NCBI GenBank assembly: GCA_013151235.1 | Contig: JAADIO010000064.1 | Span: 1 to 25,372 of the forward strand | Length of the DNA stretch: 25,372 bases | Reading direction: 5' to 3' | DNA from: Deltaproteobacteria bacterium | GTDB taxonomy: Bacteria; CG2-30-53-67 | Shown: positions 15,455 to 22,705 of the stretch, in pieces | Numbering within the stretch: position 1 is the stretch's first letter | Layout of the letters: each line of letters begins with the position of its first letter | Program-made: the position numbers and the translations under genes | The notes under the pieces: generated by a model | Told to the model about the DNA's origin: nothing | The model's input: only the letters and a program-made list of their open reading frames with translations | Database searches by the model: none

Positions 15455-16738
15455 ATGGAACTGCATACCCTGAGCCAAAACTGCTTTAACCTGGGAGGAA
15501 TCACCTACCTGATTGCAACCATCTGCTACGTGATTTATCTGGGAAACCGGGGCAAGATCATCGGGAATATCGCCTCCGGCGTCACCCTGATCGGAGTCCT
15601 GGCCATGACGCTCGGCCTGGCCCTCCGATGGATGGAAGCCGGCCTTTCCCACCCCCCCTTCACGGATCTTTATGAAATTCTCCTCTTCTTCTCCTGGGGC
15701 ATTGCACTGGTTTATCTCATCGTGGAGTTCAAATACAAGATCAAAATCGCCGGCGCCTTTATTATGCCGATTGCACTGGCGGCCATGGGAATCGCAACGC
15801 TTTCCCCCAACAAGGAGATCGAGCCGCTGGTCCCCGCCCTGCAAAGTTCCTGGCTTCATTTTCACGTCGCCTGCTCCACCGTGGCCTATGCAGCCTTCAT
15901 CGTTGCCTTCGGATTCAGTATCCTCTACCTGGTGAAAGACAAGGTTCGCATGGAGGTTTTCGGTTTGAGCGTGACCGTCATCGGCTGGTTCTCCATGATT
16001 ATCAGTAATACCTCCATTCTGACGGAAGGAGTCTTCCGCATGCAGCAGATGATGCTGGATCACGGAAAGCTCTATCCCGTCTATCAGCCGGGCACGCATA
16101 CCCCCGTGTTGATTGAAGTCCCCGGGATCGGAAAACTTTTTCTGATCACCTTCGGACTCTATCTGCTGGCCATGATCATCCATATCGTTTATCTCTCCGT
16201 GAAAGAACGGAGTCTCTCCCGGTATGCATTGATATCACTGATTGTCGCCTTCGTGGTCCAGAGCATCTCCCTGCTGTTCTTTGTTCTCAAGATCAAGGAG
16301 ATCCCGGAACTCAGCCTGCAATCCAACCCTTATGAAACGACCATGTTCTTCATCTCCTGGGGGGCCACACTCATCTACCTGATCATGTACTTCAGCTACC
16401 GGCCGCTCCTGGAAGCCCTGCCGGACAAGAAACTTCTTGATAACCTTTCTTACAAGACCATCATGGTCGCCTTTCCCCTGATGACCCTGGTCATCATTAC
16501 CGGCGCCATCTGGGCCAATTATGCATGGGGGACTTACTGGTCCTGGGACCCCAAAGAGACCTGGTCTTTGATCACCTGGCTGGTCTACGCCCTCTATCTC
16601 CATGCCCGGATTACCATCGGATGGCACGGAAGACGGACCGCCTATATCTCGATCATCGGTTTTGCCGTGGTGGTTTTCACCTTTCTCGGCGTCAACATTG
16701 CTCTCTCCGGCCTCCACAGCTACGCATCCGGAGGGTAG
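15455..16738 (+). CDS. ccsA: Cytochrome c biogenesis protein CcsA/ResC, enlarged by an internal duplication
   Basis: CcsA binds heme through external histidines and a tryptophan-rich WWD loop and delivers it to apocytochrome c. The WWD motif is at residues 358-370 (WGTYWSWDPKETW), the conserved histidines are in the WLHFHVA segment (about 135-137) and near the end (GLHSY, His421). The protein has 427 residues, roughly 100-130 more than the common CcsA. The extra part lies between residues about 175 and 320 and looks like a copy of the N-terminal helix: DLYEILLFFSWGIALVYLI (71-89) resembles PYETTMFFISWGATLIYLI (292-310). AAAGGAG precedes the ATG; it forms an operon with resB and ends at a terminator. 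Confidence 0.93.
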   Translation: MELHTLSQNCFNLGGITYLIATICYVIYLGNRGKIIGNIASGVTLIGVLAMTLGLALRWMEAGLSHPPFTDLYEILLFFSWGIALVYLIVEFKYKIKIAGAFIMPIALAAMGIATLSPNKEIEPLVPALQSSWLHFHVACSTVAYAAFIVAFGFSILYLVKDKVRMEVFGLSVTVIGWFSMIISNTSILTEGVFRMQQMMLDHGKLYPVYQPGTHTPVLIEVPGIGKLFLITFGLYLLAMIIHIVYLSVKERSLSRYALISLIVAFVVQSISLLFFVLKIKEIPELSLQSNPYETTMFFISWGATLIYLIMYFSYRPLLEALPDKKLLDNLSYKTIMVAFPLMTLVIITGAIWANYAWGTYWSWDPKETWSLITWLVYALYLHARITIGWHGRRTAYISIIGFAVVVFTFLGVNIALSGLHSYASGG

Positions 16739-16767
16739 CCGAAAATAACGATCTTCGGTACATTCAA

Positions 16768-16798
16768 GGCACAGGAGGGACGACCTCCTGTGCCTTTT
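16768..16798 (+). terminator. Intrinsic terminator after ccsA
   Basis: An 11-bp perfect stem, GGCACAGGAGG (16768-16778) with CCTCCTGTGCC (16784-16794), closes GACGA and is followed by TTTT. It begins 29 bp after the ccsA stop. Confidence 0.85.
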
Positions 16799-16808
16799 CA
16801 TTTGATGA

Positions 16809-16823
16809 TGACTTCGCAAGTCA
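16809..16823. repeat. Short perfect palindrome, possible operator
   Basis: TGACTT-CGC-AAGTCA is an exact inverted repeat with 6-bp arms, located between the ccsA terminator and the ATG at 16842. Its position just ahead of the Fe-S protein gene suits a regulator-binding site. There is no T-tract, so it is not a terminator. Confidence 0.35.
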
Positions 16824-16841
16824 GGCATTTCGGGACCAACA

Positions 16842-18149
16842 ATGGAGAACCTGGATCAAATCATCAAAGAGGAAGCAGGAAAGTGCATCCTCTGCGGGGC
16901 CTGCCAGTCCGTCTGTCCCGTCTATGCTGAACTCCTGGATGAAAGCCAGGTTGCCCGGGGGAGGATGGCACTATTGAAAGCCGTCTTTGCCGGAAAGCTC
17001 ACAGAAACGGACAGGCTCGATCGAATCCTTTCCGCCTGTATCGGCTGCAAGGCTTGCTCCGCACAGTGCCCCGCCGGATCGCAAGCCGATTCTGCGAATC
17101 TCGCAGCGAAACTCCGTATCCGCCGGTCAGAGGGACTACCTTATTATCAGAAGATCCTTTCACGGCAGGTGTTCTCCCGGGCAAAGCTTCGGTCTGCCTT
17201 TGCCGGACTCCTCGATCTTCTGGGAAGAAAAATCTATGCGCCTCTTTCCCATCACCGGGGGTTCCAATCCGCGCTTCCCTACGTCCGGAACGGCAAGGGC
17301 CGCAATATCCCCCGTCACTCGGCGACCCCCTTCCATAAACGTCCATTCCTCCCGCCCGTCACGGGTGTACTCAAGGGAAAGGTCACCCTTTTTTACGGTT
17401 GTGCCGTCGACACATTCTATCCGCAGTGGGGTAAGGAAGCCGTTACACTTCTGCATCACGCCGGAATCGAAGTCGAGGTACCGGAAACCCAGAGCTGCTG
17501 CGGGGCACCGCTCCTCTTCATGGGGGACCGGGAAGGTGCGGCAAGGATGGCGAAGCAAAACCTTGCCGCCCTCAGCGGAATGAATACCGAGGCCGTCATC
17601 ACCCTCTGCGCCACTTGCGGATCAACACTGAAAGAACTCTATCCCAAACTCTTTCCGGGGAAAACCCCGGAGACGCTCGCCGGCCGGATCATGGACTTCC
17701 AGGAGTACTGGATCCAGAAGGGACTGCCCATACCGTCCATAAAGGAGAAACCCGACAACTCTCCCCCCCTCCGGGTTACCTACCACGACCCCTGCCACCT
17801 GAACCGGGGCATGGGCATCAGGGAGGCACCGAGAACAATATTACAGCACCTGCCCGGAATTGAATACATCGAGATGGAAGATGCCGACCGTTGCTGCGGA
17901 GGCGGCGGACTCTTTTCATTGCGCCACTATGATCTCTCTCTGAAAATCGGCCGGCACAAAGTGGACCGGATCGTGGAGAGCGGCGCCGACATCGTAGCGA
18001 CCGCCTGCCCCTCCTGCCAAATCCAGTTGGAGGACCTCCTCCGGCGGGCAGGACTCGATACCCGGGTCGTCCATGTCTGTGAACTCCTGCACGGCAGTGA
18101 AAAGGGCAAGACACAATTTGCTTTACATCGAAAAGAGCGGAAACTATAA
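16842..18149 (+). CDS. GlcF/LutA-type iron-sulfur oxidoreductase subunit
   Basis: The 435-residue protein has two N-terminal [4Fe-4S] motifs, [12 protein letters not shown] (residues 15-26) and [12 protein letters not shown] (66-77), followed by two CCG domains. The first CCG has [13 protein letters not shown] and [11 protein letters not shown]. The second has [23 protein letters not shown] and [15 protein letters not shown]. This is the layout of glycolate oxidase iron-sulfur subunit GlcF and of related lactate and heterodisulfide-type electron-transfer subunits. No flavin partner (GlcD-like) is next to it, so the substrate cannot be named. It has a weak SD (GGGA) and lies just after the ccsA terminator. 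A promoter for the following aldolase is embedded in its last codons. Confidence 0.88.
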   Translation: MENLDQIIKEEAGKCILCGACQSVCPVYAELLDESQVARGRMALLKAVFAGKLTETDRLDRILSACIGCKACSAQCPAGSQADSANLAAKLRIRRSEGLPYYQKILSRQVFSRAKLRSAFAGLLDLLGRKIYAPLSHHRGFQSALPYVRNGKGRNIPRHSATPFHKRPFLPPVTGVLKGKVTLFYGCAVDTFYPQWGKEAVTLLHHAGIEVEVPETQSCCGAPLLFMGDREGAARMAKQNLAALSGMNTEAVITLCATCGSTLKELYPKLFPGKTPETLAGRIMDFQEYWIQKGLPIPSIKEKPDNSPPLRVTYHDPCHLNRGMGIREAPRTILQHLPGIEYIEMEDADRCCGGGGLFSLRHYDLSLKIGRHKVDRIVESGADIVATACPSCQIQLEDLLRRAGLDTRVVHVCELLHGSEKGKTQFALHRKERKL

Positions 18150-18150
18150 T
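18122..18150 (+). promoter_or_regulatory. Sigma70-like promoter for the aldolase gene
   Basis: TTTACA at 18122-18127 and perfect TATAAT at 18145-18150 are 17 bp apart, overlapping the last codons and stop of the Fe-S protein gene. The start site near 18157 gives a leader of about 75 nt. Confidence 0.65.
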
Positions 18151-18231
18151 ACCGGAACATTTTACAGAGAAGGATGCAGAACTCTCGAATTCATGCAGAC
18201 GGGCTTTTCATCAAACCGTCAAGGAGGCAAA

Positions 18232-18876
18232 ATGAAATTCTTTATCGACACAGCAGACGTTGGAGAAATCCGTGATGGAATGGCACTGGGAATGGTGGAC
18301 GGCGTGACAACCAATCCATCTCTTGTCGCGAAGACGGGCCGTAATTTTCGCGAGGTCATCGAAGAAATCTGCACGATCGTCGACGGACCGATCAGTGCCG
18401 AGGTGGTCAGCACGGATACGGAAGGGATGCTCAAGGAGGCCCGGCAGCTCGCCGACATTCATCCGAATATCGTGGTCAAGATCCCGATGACCGAGGCGGG
18501 GATCGCCGCCGTCAGTGTTCTGAGTGATGAAGAGATCCATACCAACGTCACCCTGGTCTTCTCCCCCACGCAGGCACTTATTGCCGCCAAAGCCGGTGCC
18601 TCCTATGTCAGTCCTTTTGTGGGACGGCTGGACGACATCAGCCATATCGGAATGGACTTGGTGGAGCAGATCGACACCATCTTTCAGAATTACGCCTACG
18701 AAACGGAGATCATCGTTGCCTCCGTCCGAAATCCGCTCCATGTCCTGGACGCTGCCTTGGTCGGCGCCGACATCGCCACGATCCCGCTGAAAGTCATCAG
18801 GCAGCTCATGCATCATCCCCTAACCGATGTGGGATTGAAGAAATTTCTGGCGGACTGGGAGAAGGTCCCGAAGTAG
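18232..18876 (+). CDS. Short-form transaldolase / fructose-6-phosphate aldolase family
   Basis: The 214-residue protein is a compact class I aldolase of the TalC/FSA family. It begins [13 protein letters not shown], has [16 protein letters not shown], the Schiff-base lysine Lys83 in [32 protein letters not shown] and the end [14 protein letters not shown] followed by [19 protein letters not shown]. These enzymes move or release a three-carbon dihydroxyacetone unit in the non-oxidative pentose phosphate pathway; sequence alone does not separate transaldolase from F6P aldolase activity. The ATG at 18232 has AAGGAGG five bases upstream, and an internal promoter precedes it. An FmdB-type gene follows after about 56 bp. 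Confidence 0.93.
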   Translation: MKFFIDTADVGEIRDGMALGMVDGVTTNPSLVAKTGRNFREVIEEICTIVDGPISAEVVSTDTEGMLKEARQLADIHPNIVVKIPMTEAGIAAVSVLSDEEIHTNVTLVFSPTQALIAAKAGASYVSPFVGRLDDISHIGMDLVEQIDTIFQNYAYETEIIVASVRNPLHVLDAALVGADIATIPLKVIRQLMHHPLTDVGLKKFLADWEKVPK

Positions 18877-18932
18877 CCATTCGGCGTTCCCCCTGATCTC
18901 TTCTCTCTCGCAGGATGAGAAAGGGGGAAGGG

Positions 18933-19148
18933 ATGAATCATATGCCGATCTACGAATTCTATTGCAAAGAGTGCAACAAGTCCTTTGAAACTCTCATCAT
19001 GGGTGGAAAGAACGACGTCCATTGTCCCACCTGCGGCGGGGAGAATGTCACCCGTCAGCTCTCCGGCTTTGCCTCCCGGAGAACCGGGAAGGGGGGCGGT
19101 TCCTCCTGCAGCGGATGTACCTCCTCTTCGTGTAATTCCTGTCGATGA
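18933..19148 (+). CDS. FmdB-family zinc ribbon protein
   Basis: The 71-residue protein has the FmdB/CxxC_CxxC_SSSS fold: MPIYEFYCKECNKSFETLI then VHCPTCGGENVTRQLSGF, with two C-x2-C knuckles for one zinc. It ends in a Ser/Gly/Cys-rich tail (CSGCTSSSCNSC) typical of the family. The name comes from a formamidase-operon regulator, but the role of most members is unknown. The start is either ATG 18933, with AGGGGG five bases upstream, or ATG 18942 (MPIYEF, the most common family start) with AAGGG nine bases upstream. It is probably co-transcribed with the aldolase. Confidence 0.88.
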   Translation: MNHMPIYEFYCKECNKSFETLIMGGKNDVHCPTCGGENVTRQLSGFASRRTGKGGGSSCSGCTSSSCNSCR

Positions 19149-19454
19149 CGACAGATGACAAAACACGCTTTAAGGAAGATCCCCGTCAGGCGCAATTCAC
19201 AGAAGGAAGGCAAAAACCTGATGATGAGAAAACTTGGACGATCTCGACACCTACACCCGGCAAGTCTCTGAGTTTGCTTCCGTCACTCTGCGGGAATATG
19301 GAGAGAACTGAAAGGCGCTAACGGATCGTAGAGAGGACGTCGCCGCAGGAATAGAAGAAACGATCCTTTGGCTTTTTTATCCCTTCGTCTCTACCGCCAC
19401 CAACCTCCCGATAGTCGGTACGTCCCCTTCCTTTCCCATCTGTTTCGATTTTTC
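19149..19454. other. Intergenic stretch without a recognisable gene
   Basis: The gap between the FmdB-type gene and the IclR gene is about 390 bp. I see no convincing gene. A 28-codon stop-to-stop stretch in one plus frame (19225-19311) reads like protein (LDDLDTYTRQVSEFASVTL) but has no start or SD and could be a remnant or chance. GGATCGT (19323-19329) and ACGATCC (19360-19366) form a weak long-loop inverted repeat before a T-rich stretch, a poor terminator candidate. Confidence 0.4.
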
Positions 19455-19483
19455 TTGACTTGTCTAAAACGGTGTTATATTTT
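19455..19483 (+). promoter_or_regulatory. Candidate promoter for the IclR gene
   Basis: TTGACT (19455-19460) and TATTTT (19478-19483) are 17 bp apart in a strongly AT-rich segment. A separate TATAAT at 19505-19510 lacks a good -35. Either could start the IclR transcript; IclR proteins often bind near their own promoter. Confidence 0.4.
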
Positions 19484-19540
19484 TTATTTTACTCATCTTA
19501 ATATTATAATGTTCTCATAACAAAAAACAGGGAGTCACCG

Positions 19541-20395
19541 ATGCAGGTGAAAGACGGAATTTTCTCCCGAAACTCACTCTCCGCAGAACGGGGCAAAACA
19601 GAGCGGATTCCAAAGAAACGGGGTGATTATGAGATAAAATCGGTCTCCAACGCCCTTGACCTTCTCGAGGCCTTCACGGGTGAAGACGCCGAATTGGGGG
19701 TTACAGAGTTGGGGAAAAGACTGCACCTCCACAAAAACAACGTCTTCCGGCTTCTGGTGACGCTGGAGCTGCGGGGCTACATCGAGCAGAACCGGATTAC
19801 GGAGAACTATCGTCTGGGCCTGAAACCGCTGGAACTGGGAAAGGCCTTTCAGCGGCACTGCGGTCTAACCAGCCACGCCAAGGAAATCCTGAAAAGGCTT
19901 GTCTCCGTCTGCAACGAAACCGCTTCCATCGGTGTCTTTCGGGGAGGCAAAGTGATTTATATCGACGTAGAAGAGACCACCAAATCGGTCCGCGTGATTT
20001 CCCGGTTAGGTGCGGTCCTTCCCGCCTACTGCACATCAATCGGGAAGGTCCTGCTGGCGGCAAAATCCCGCGACGAAATCCTCTCTTATCTTCAGGAATC
20101 TTCCCTGAAATCTTTTACGGAAAAATCCGTCACCGACCCGGAGGTCCTGATTCATCAGTTCGGTCAGGTCCGCCGCCAGGGGTATGCCATCGACAACGAA
20201 GAGTATGAGGAATCGGTCAAATGTGTCGCTGTCCCCGTCCGGGATTACTCACGTACCGTCGTGGCCGGACTGTCGATCACCGGCCCCGCACACCGCCTCC
20301 CCGATGAACGGATTACACAGGAACTCCTCCCGCTTATCCTTGATGCGGGAGTAGATCTCTCTAAAAAATTAGGATACAATGTGGAAAGAGATTGA
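19541..20395 (+). CDS. IclR-family transcriptional regulator
   Basis: The 284-residue protein has an N-terminal winged helix-turn-helix (KSVSNALDLLEAFTGE, LGVTELGKRLHLHKNNVFRL, LVTLELRGYIEQN, YRLGLKPLELG) and a C-terminal IclR effector domain (ETASIGVFRGGKVIYIDVEE, LGAVLPAYCTSIGKVLLA, RRQGYAIDNEEYEESVKCVA, VPVRDYSRTVVAGLSITGP). A roughly 28-residue basic N-terminal extension precedes the HTH. IclR proteins usually control catabolic genes and respond to small organic acids; the target here is not evident. GGGAG lies seven bases before the ATG. The following cooC gene is 131 bp away, separated by a repeat-like spacer. Confidence 0.93.
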   Translation: MQVKDGIFSRNSLSAERGKTERIPKKRGDYEIKSVSNALDLLEAFTGEDAELGVTELGKRLHLHKNNVFRLLVTLELRGYIEQNRITENYRLGLKPLELGKAFQRHCGLTSHAKEILKRLVSVCNETASIGVFRGGKVIYIDVEETTKSVRVISRLGAVLPAYCTSIGKVLLAAKSRDEILSYLQESSLKSFTEKSVTDPEVLIHQFGQVRRQGYAIDNEEYEESVKCVAVPVRDYSRTVVAGLSITGPAHRLPDERITQELLPLILDAGVDLSKKLGYNVERD

Positions 20396-20526
20396 CAAAG
20401 GCATTCACCAGGCACAAAGGGGCAAAGGCACAGAGAAAGGCCAAAGTCAAAAACATGAACCACGGGGAACTCGGGGGGTACGGGGAAATCAAAAACAATG
20501 ATTCCCTTCTCGAAGGGGGGACAGGG
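20396..20526. repeat. Repeat-like, purine-rich spacer before cooC
   Basis: The spacer has two phrase-like parts, an AGGCACAAAGG...AAAGGCACAGAG stretch and a later CCACGGGGAACTCGGGG...ACGGGGAAA stretch, both made of near-repeating purine-rich blocks. This style resembles dispersed intergenic repeats seen in some delta-proteobacterial and metagenome-derived genomes; I rely on memory for that. The cooC frame runs open through it, but the coding start is at 20527. Confidence 0.4.
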
Positions 20527-21330
20527 ATGAAGCTTGCAATCTCGGGAAAAGGAGGCGTCGGCAAGACTACCTTCACAGGGGTTCTGGCCCGCATCTTATC
20601 CGACCGGGGCTACACGGTCATCACCGTCGATGCCGACCCGGATGCCAACCTCGGCTCCGCCATCGGTTTCACGGCTGAGGAGACCGCAAAGATCCGGCCC
20701 ATCGCCGAAATGTCCGACCTGATCGAGGAGCGGACCGGCGCCCGGCCGGGGAGCATGGGAGGCGTCTTCAAGCTCAACCCCGTCGTCAACGACATCCCGG
20801 AGAACTACTCCCTGAAAAAGGATAATATCCGCCTGCTCACCCTGGGACGTGCCAAAAAGGGCGGCAGCGGCTGCTACTGCCCGGAAGGGGTCTTCCTCAA
20901 ACGGCTCTTAGGACACCTTCTGCTTCAGAGCAACGAAGTGGTCCTACTCGACATGGAAGCGGGGATCGAACATTTGAGCCGCGGAACGACCAGCGGCGTC
21001 GATGCCTTCATCGTCATCGTTGAGCCGGGCCGGCGGAGTTTACAGACCGCCGCCGATGTCAAGCGGATGGCCGCCGACCTCGGGGTCAAAACCATTTTCG
21101 TCGTCGGCAACAAAGCAGGATCGGAAGAGGAACGGCACTTCATGGAGGAACACTTTCCGGAAGAAGAACTGCTCGGCATCCTCTCCTACGACCGGGGGGT
21201 GATCGAGGCGGACCTTGAGGGGCTCTCCCCCTACGATACGAAAGCCGCCATTGTCGGGGAGGTGGAAGAGATCCTCGACCGGATCCTGCAAAAGACGGGA
21301 AAAGGAAAAGAGGCCCGCAGCGATGGATAA
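20527..21330 (+). CDS. cooC: CooC-type ATPase for CO dehydrogenase nickel insertion
   Basis: The 267-residue MinD/SIMIBI-class ATPase has the deviant P-loop GKGGVGKTT (residues 7-15), the switch-like VDADPDANLG, a C-x-C motif at Cys116-Cys118 (GSGCYCPEG) and Walker-B-like VVLLDMEAGIEHLSRGT. In CooC the two cysteines of each monomer bind nickel or zinc at the dimer interface and ATP hydrolysis drives nickel insertion into the C-cluster of CO dehydrogenase. No CODH (cooS/acsA) gene is in the window, so this copy is an orphan here. The ATG at 20527 has AGGGGGG upstream; longer in-frame starts run through a repeat-like spacer. Its last 8 bp overlap the 5-formyl-THF cyclo-ligase gene. Confidence 0.9.
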   Translation: MKLAISGKGGVGKTTFTGVLARILSDRGYTVITVDADPDANLGSAIGFTAEETAKIRPIAEMSDLIEERTGARPGSMGGVFKLNPVVNDIPENYSLKKDNIRLLTLGRAKKGGSGCYCPEGVFLKRLLGHLLLQSNEVVLLDMEAGIEHLSRGTTSGVDAFIVIVEPGRRSLQTAADVKRMAADLGVKTIFVVGNKAGSEEERHFMEEHFPEEELLGILSYDRGVIEADLEGLSPYDTKAAIVGEVEEILDRILQKTGKGKEARSDG

Positions 21331-21892
21331 ACAGACCCTTCGAAAAACCGTCCTGGCCCGGAGGGACACCCTCACCGAAACGGACCGGAAAGAGAAGAGC
21401 GCACAGATCGTGGAACGTCTCATGGAACTTTCCGAATACCGGTCGGCCCATGCCCTCTTCATCTATGCCGACTTCCGAAGCGAGGTCATGACACTGGCTC
21501 TGATGAAGAAGGCCCTCAAAGAGGGGAAACGGGTTCTCGCCTCGAAGACCCTCGTCACCGAACGGAGACTGCAACTCACAGACATCCTCGACCCGGACCG
21601 GGATCTCGTCCCGGATTACATGGGCATACCTGAACCGAGAGAGGAGATCCTGCGGGACATCTCCCCGGAGGAGATCGATCTCATCCTGACCCCGGCCGTG
21701 GGATACGACGAAAAGGGAAACCGTCTCGGGTACGGCGGCGGCTACTACGACCGGCTCTTTGAACGGATGCATCCCGACGCAAAAAAGATCGGCCTCGCCT
21801 TCGAGACCCAGATCGTCCCCACCGTCCCGACAGAACCCCACGATATCCCGATTCCGATCATCATTACCGAAAACCGGGTCATCCGAATCTGA
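21323..21892 (+). CDS. 5-formyltetrahydrofolate cyclo-ligase
   Basis: The 189-residue enzyme converts 5-formyl-THF to 5,10-methenyl-THF with ATP. It starts MDKQTLRKTVLARRDTL and includes LFIYADFRSEVMT, the phosphate-binding DLILTPAVGYDEKGNRLGYG block and the family signature GYGGGYYDR, ending in PIPIIITENRVIRI, a normal family terminus. The start overlaps the cooC stop by 8 bp, so the two are translationally coupled. Both act in one-carbon metabolism if the host uses the Wood-Ljungdahl pathway (folate C1 units and CODH), which makes the pairing sensible. The 3' end overlaps a possible terminator hairpin. Confidence 0.94.
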   Translation: MDKQTLRKTVLARRDTLTETDRKEKSAQIVERLMELSEYRSAHALFIYADFRSEVMTLALMKKALKEGKRVLASKTLVTERRLQLTDILDPDRDLVPDYMGIPEPREEILRDISPEEIDLILTPAVGYDEKGNRLGYGGGYYDRLFERMHPDAKKIGLAFETQIVPTVPTEPHDIPIPIIITENRVIRI

Positions 21893-21905
21893 ATTCCGGG
21901 TTTTC
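21869..21905 (+). terminator. Possible terminator overlapping the 3' end of the cyclo-ligase gene
   Basis: GAAAACC (21869-21875) can pair with GGTTTTC (21899-21905), extended inward by a GG/CC step and enclosing a partly self-complementary loop. The downstream sequence is pyrimidine-rich (CTCCTCTCCC) rather than a clean T-run, so this is weak. Confidence 0.3.
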
Positions 21906-22086
21906 TCCTCTCCCGACTCTATGAAGAATTTGCCTTCGCTCTGCTCTACGTCATCCATAACCGGAACGAGGCCTTTTATCTCGCCACACGGGTCGTCTCC
22001 ATGCAGCAGAGACGAATCAAGCATGTTACACCTGTCATCTCCTGCAACGGAAAGAAAACGTGACAACCGACGGAGCGGCATCGACA

Positions 22087-22653
22087 TCAGGGCTTGCAAT
22101 CCCTGACAGACCCGCGGAAGAAGTCGAAAACCCGTGTGAGGAACCGCTCTCGCGCCTCCGCGTTCTGAAGCCGCCCCTCCTCCTCGACGAGAAGCCGGGG
22201 AAAATGCTTCATAAAAATAGCGGCGAACAGTCCCCGGCCGATTCCGGACGGCAAGCACGCGGCAGGATGAACCTCGACGTTCATGCCACAAGAGGGTGAC
22301 CGGCTCTTGAAGATGAATCCGCACAGACCCGCCCCTTCCAGTTCCCGGACCTTCCGTTCAGACCACTCCAGCATCTGTGAGGTCCGGTCCCGACCGGTCC
22401 GGATCTCCACCAGGCCGGGCATCCCGGGATCCCCCGCAAGTTCCATCGCCTCCCGCGGAACCGGAAGGCCCATGCCGACCTCCGGACAGACGGGGACCCA
22501 TTCCACCAGGCAGCCCATATCTTTTATGATCACAGGGTCCCGTCTGTCCCTCCCGTCATAGCGGACCTTTTCCCCCAGCAGACAGGCGCTGATGCCGACC
22601 CGGACGGAACGTTTAACATCGCCGGTTCCCCCGGAGATTGCGCCTCGTTCCAC
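22087..22653 (-). CDS. DUF523 family protein
   Basis: The 188-residue protein has the DUF523 hallmarks: VGISACLLGEKVRYDG, WVPVCPEVGMGLPVPREAM, LCGFIFKSRSPSCG and a C-terminal helical part. Its conserved cysteines (SACLLG, CPEVG, SPSCG) suggest a metal or iron-sulfur site; the biochemical role is not established. The start is a GTG at 22653 with AGGGAG upstream; the conserved domain begins about 18 residues later. It lies 52 bp after the MscS-type gene on the same strand and may be its operon partner. It converges on the cyclo-ligase gene with about 190 bp between, where I see no gene. Confidence 0.9.
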   Translation of the reverse strand: MERGAISGGTGDVKRSVRVGISACLLGEKVRYDGRDRRDPVIIKDMGCLVEWVPVCPEVGMGLPVPREAMELAGDPGMPGLVEIRTGRDRTSQMLEWSERKVRELEGAGLCGFIFKSRSPSCGMNVEVHPAACLPSGIGRGLFAAIFMKHFPRLLVEEEGRLQNAEARERFLTRVFDFFRGSVRDCKP

Positions 22654-22705
22654 TTTGCAGTCTCCCTTTTACGACCTGTTCTTCCCGGTCCGCCGTACGA
22701 GAATA

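Noticed and set aside
21893-22054. In-frame continuation of about 50 codons after the cyclo-ligase TGA
   Set aside because: The enzyme ends at its usual family terminus, no recoding element is evident and the extension has no recognised domain. Chance open frame is the simplest reading.
21893-22086. Possible 6S RNA gene, since 6S often neighbours the cyclo-ligase gene
   Set aside because: I could not draw the long closing stem with a large central bubble on either strand, and 6S is usually upstream rather than downstream. A covariance-model search would decide.
21140-22324. 394-residue minus-strand open frame over cooC, the cyclo-ligase gene and DUF523
   Set aside because: Antisense to two well-supported genes; the only stretch with an SD-like start (near 22024) runs straight into antisense of the cyclo-ligase.
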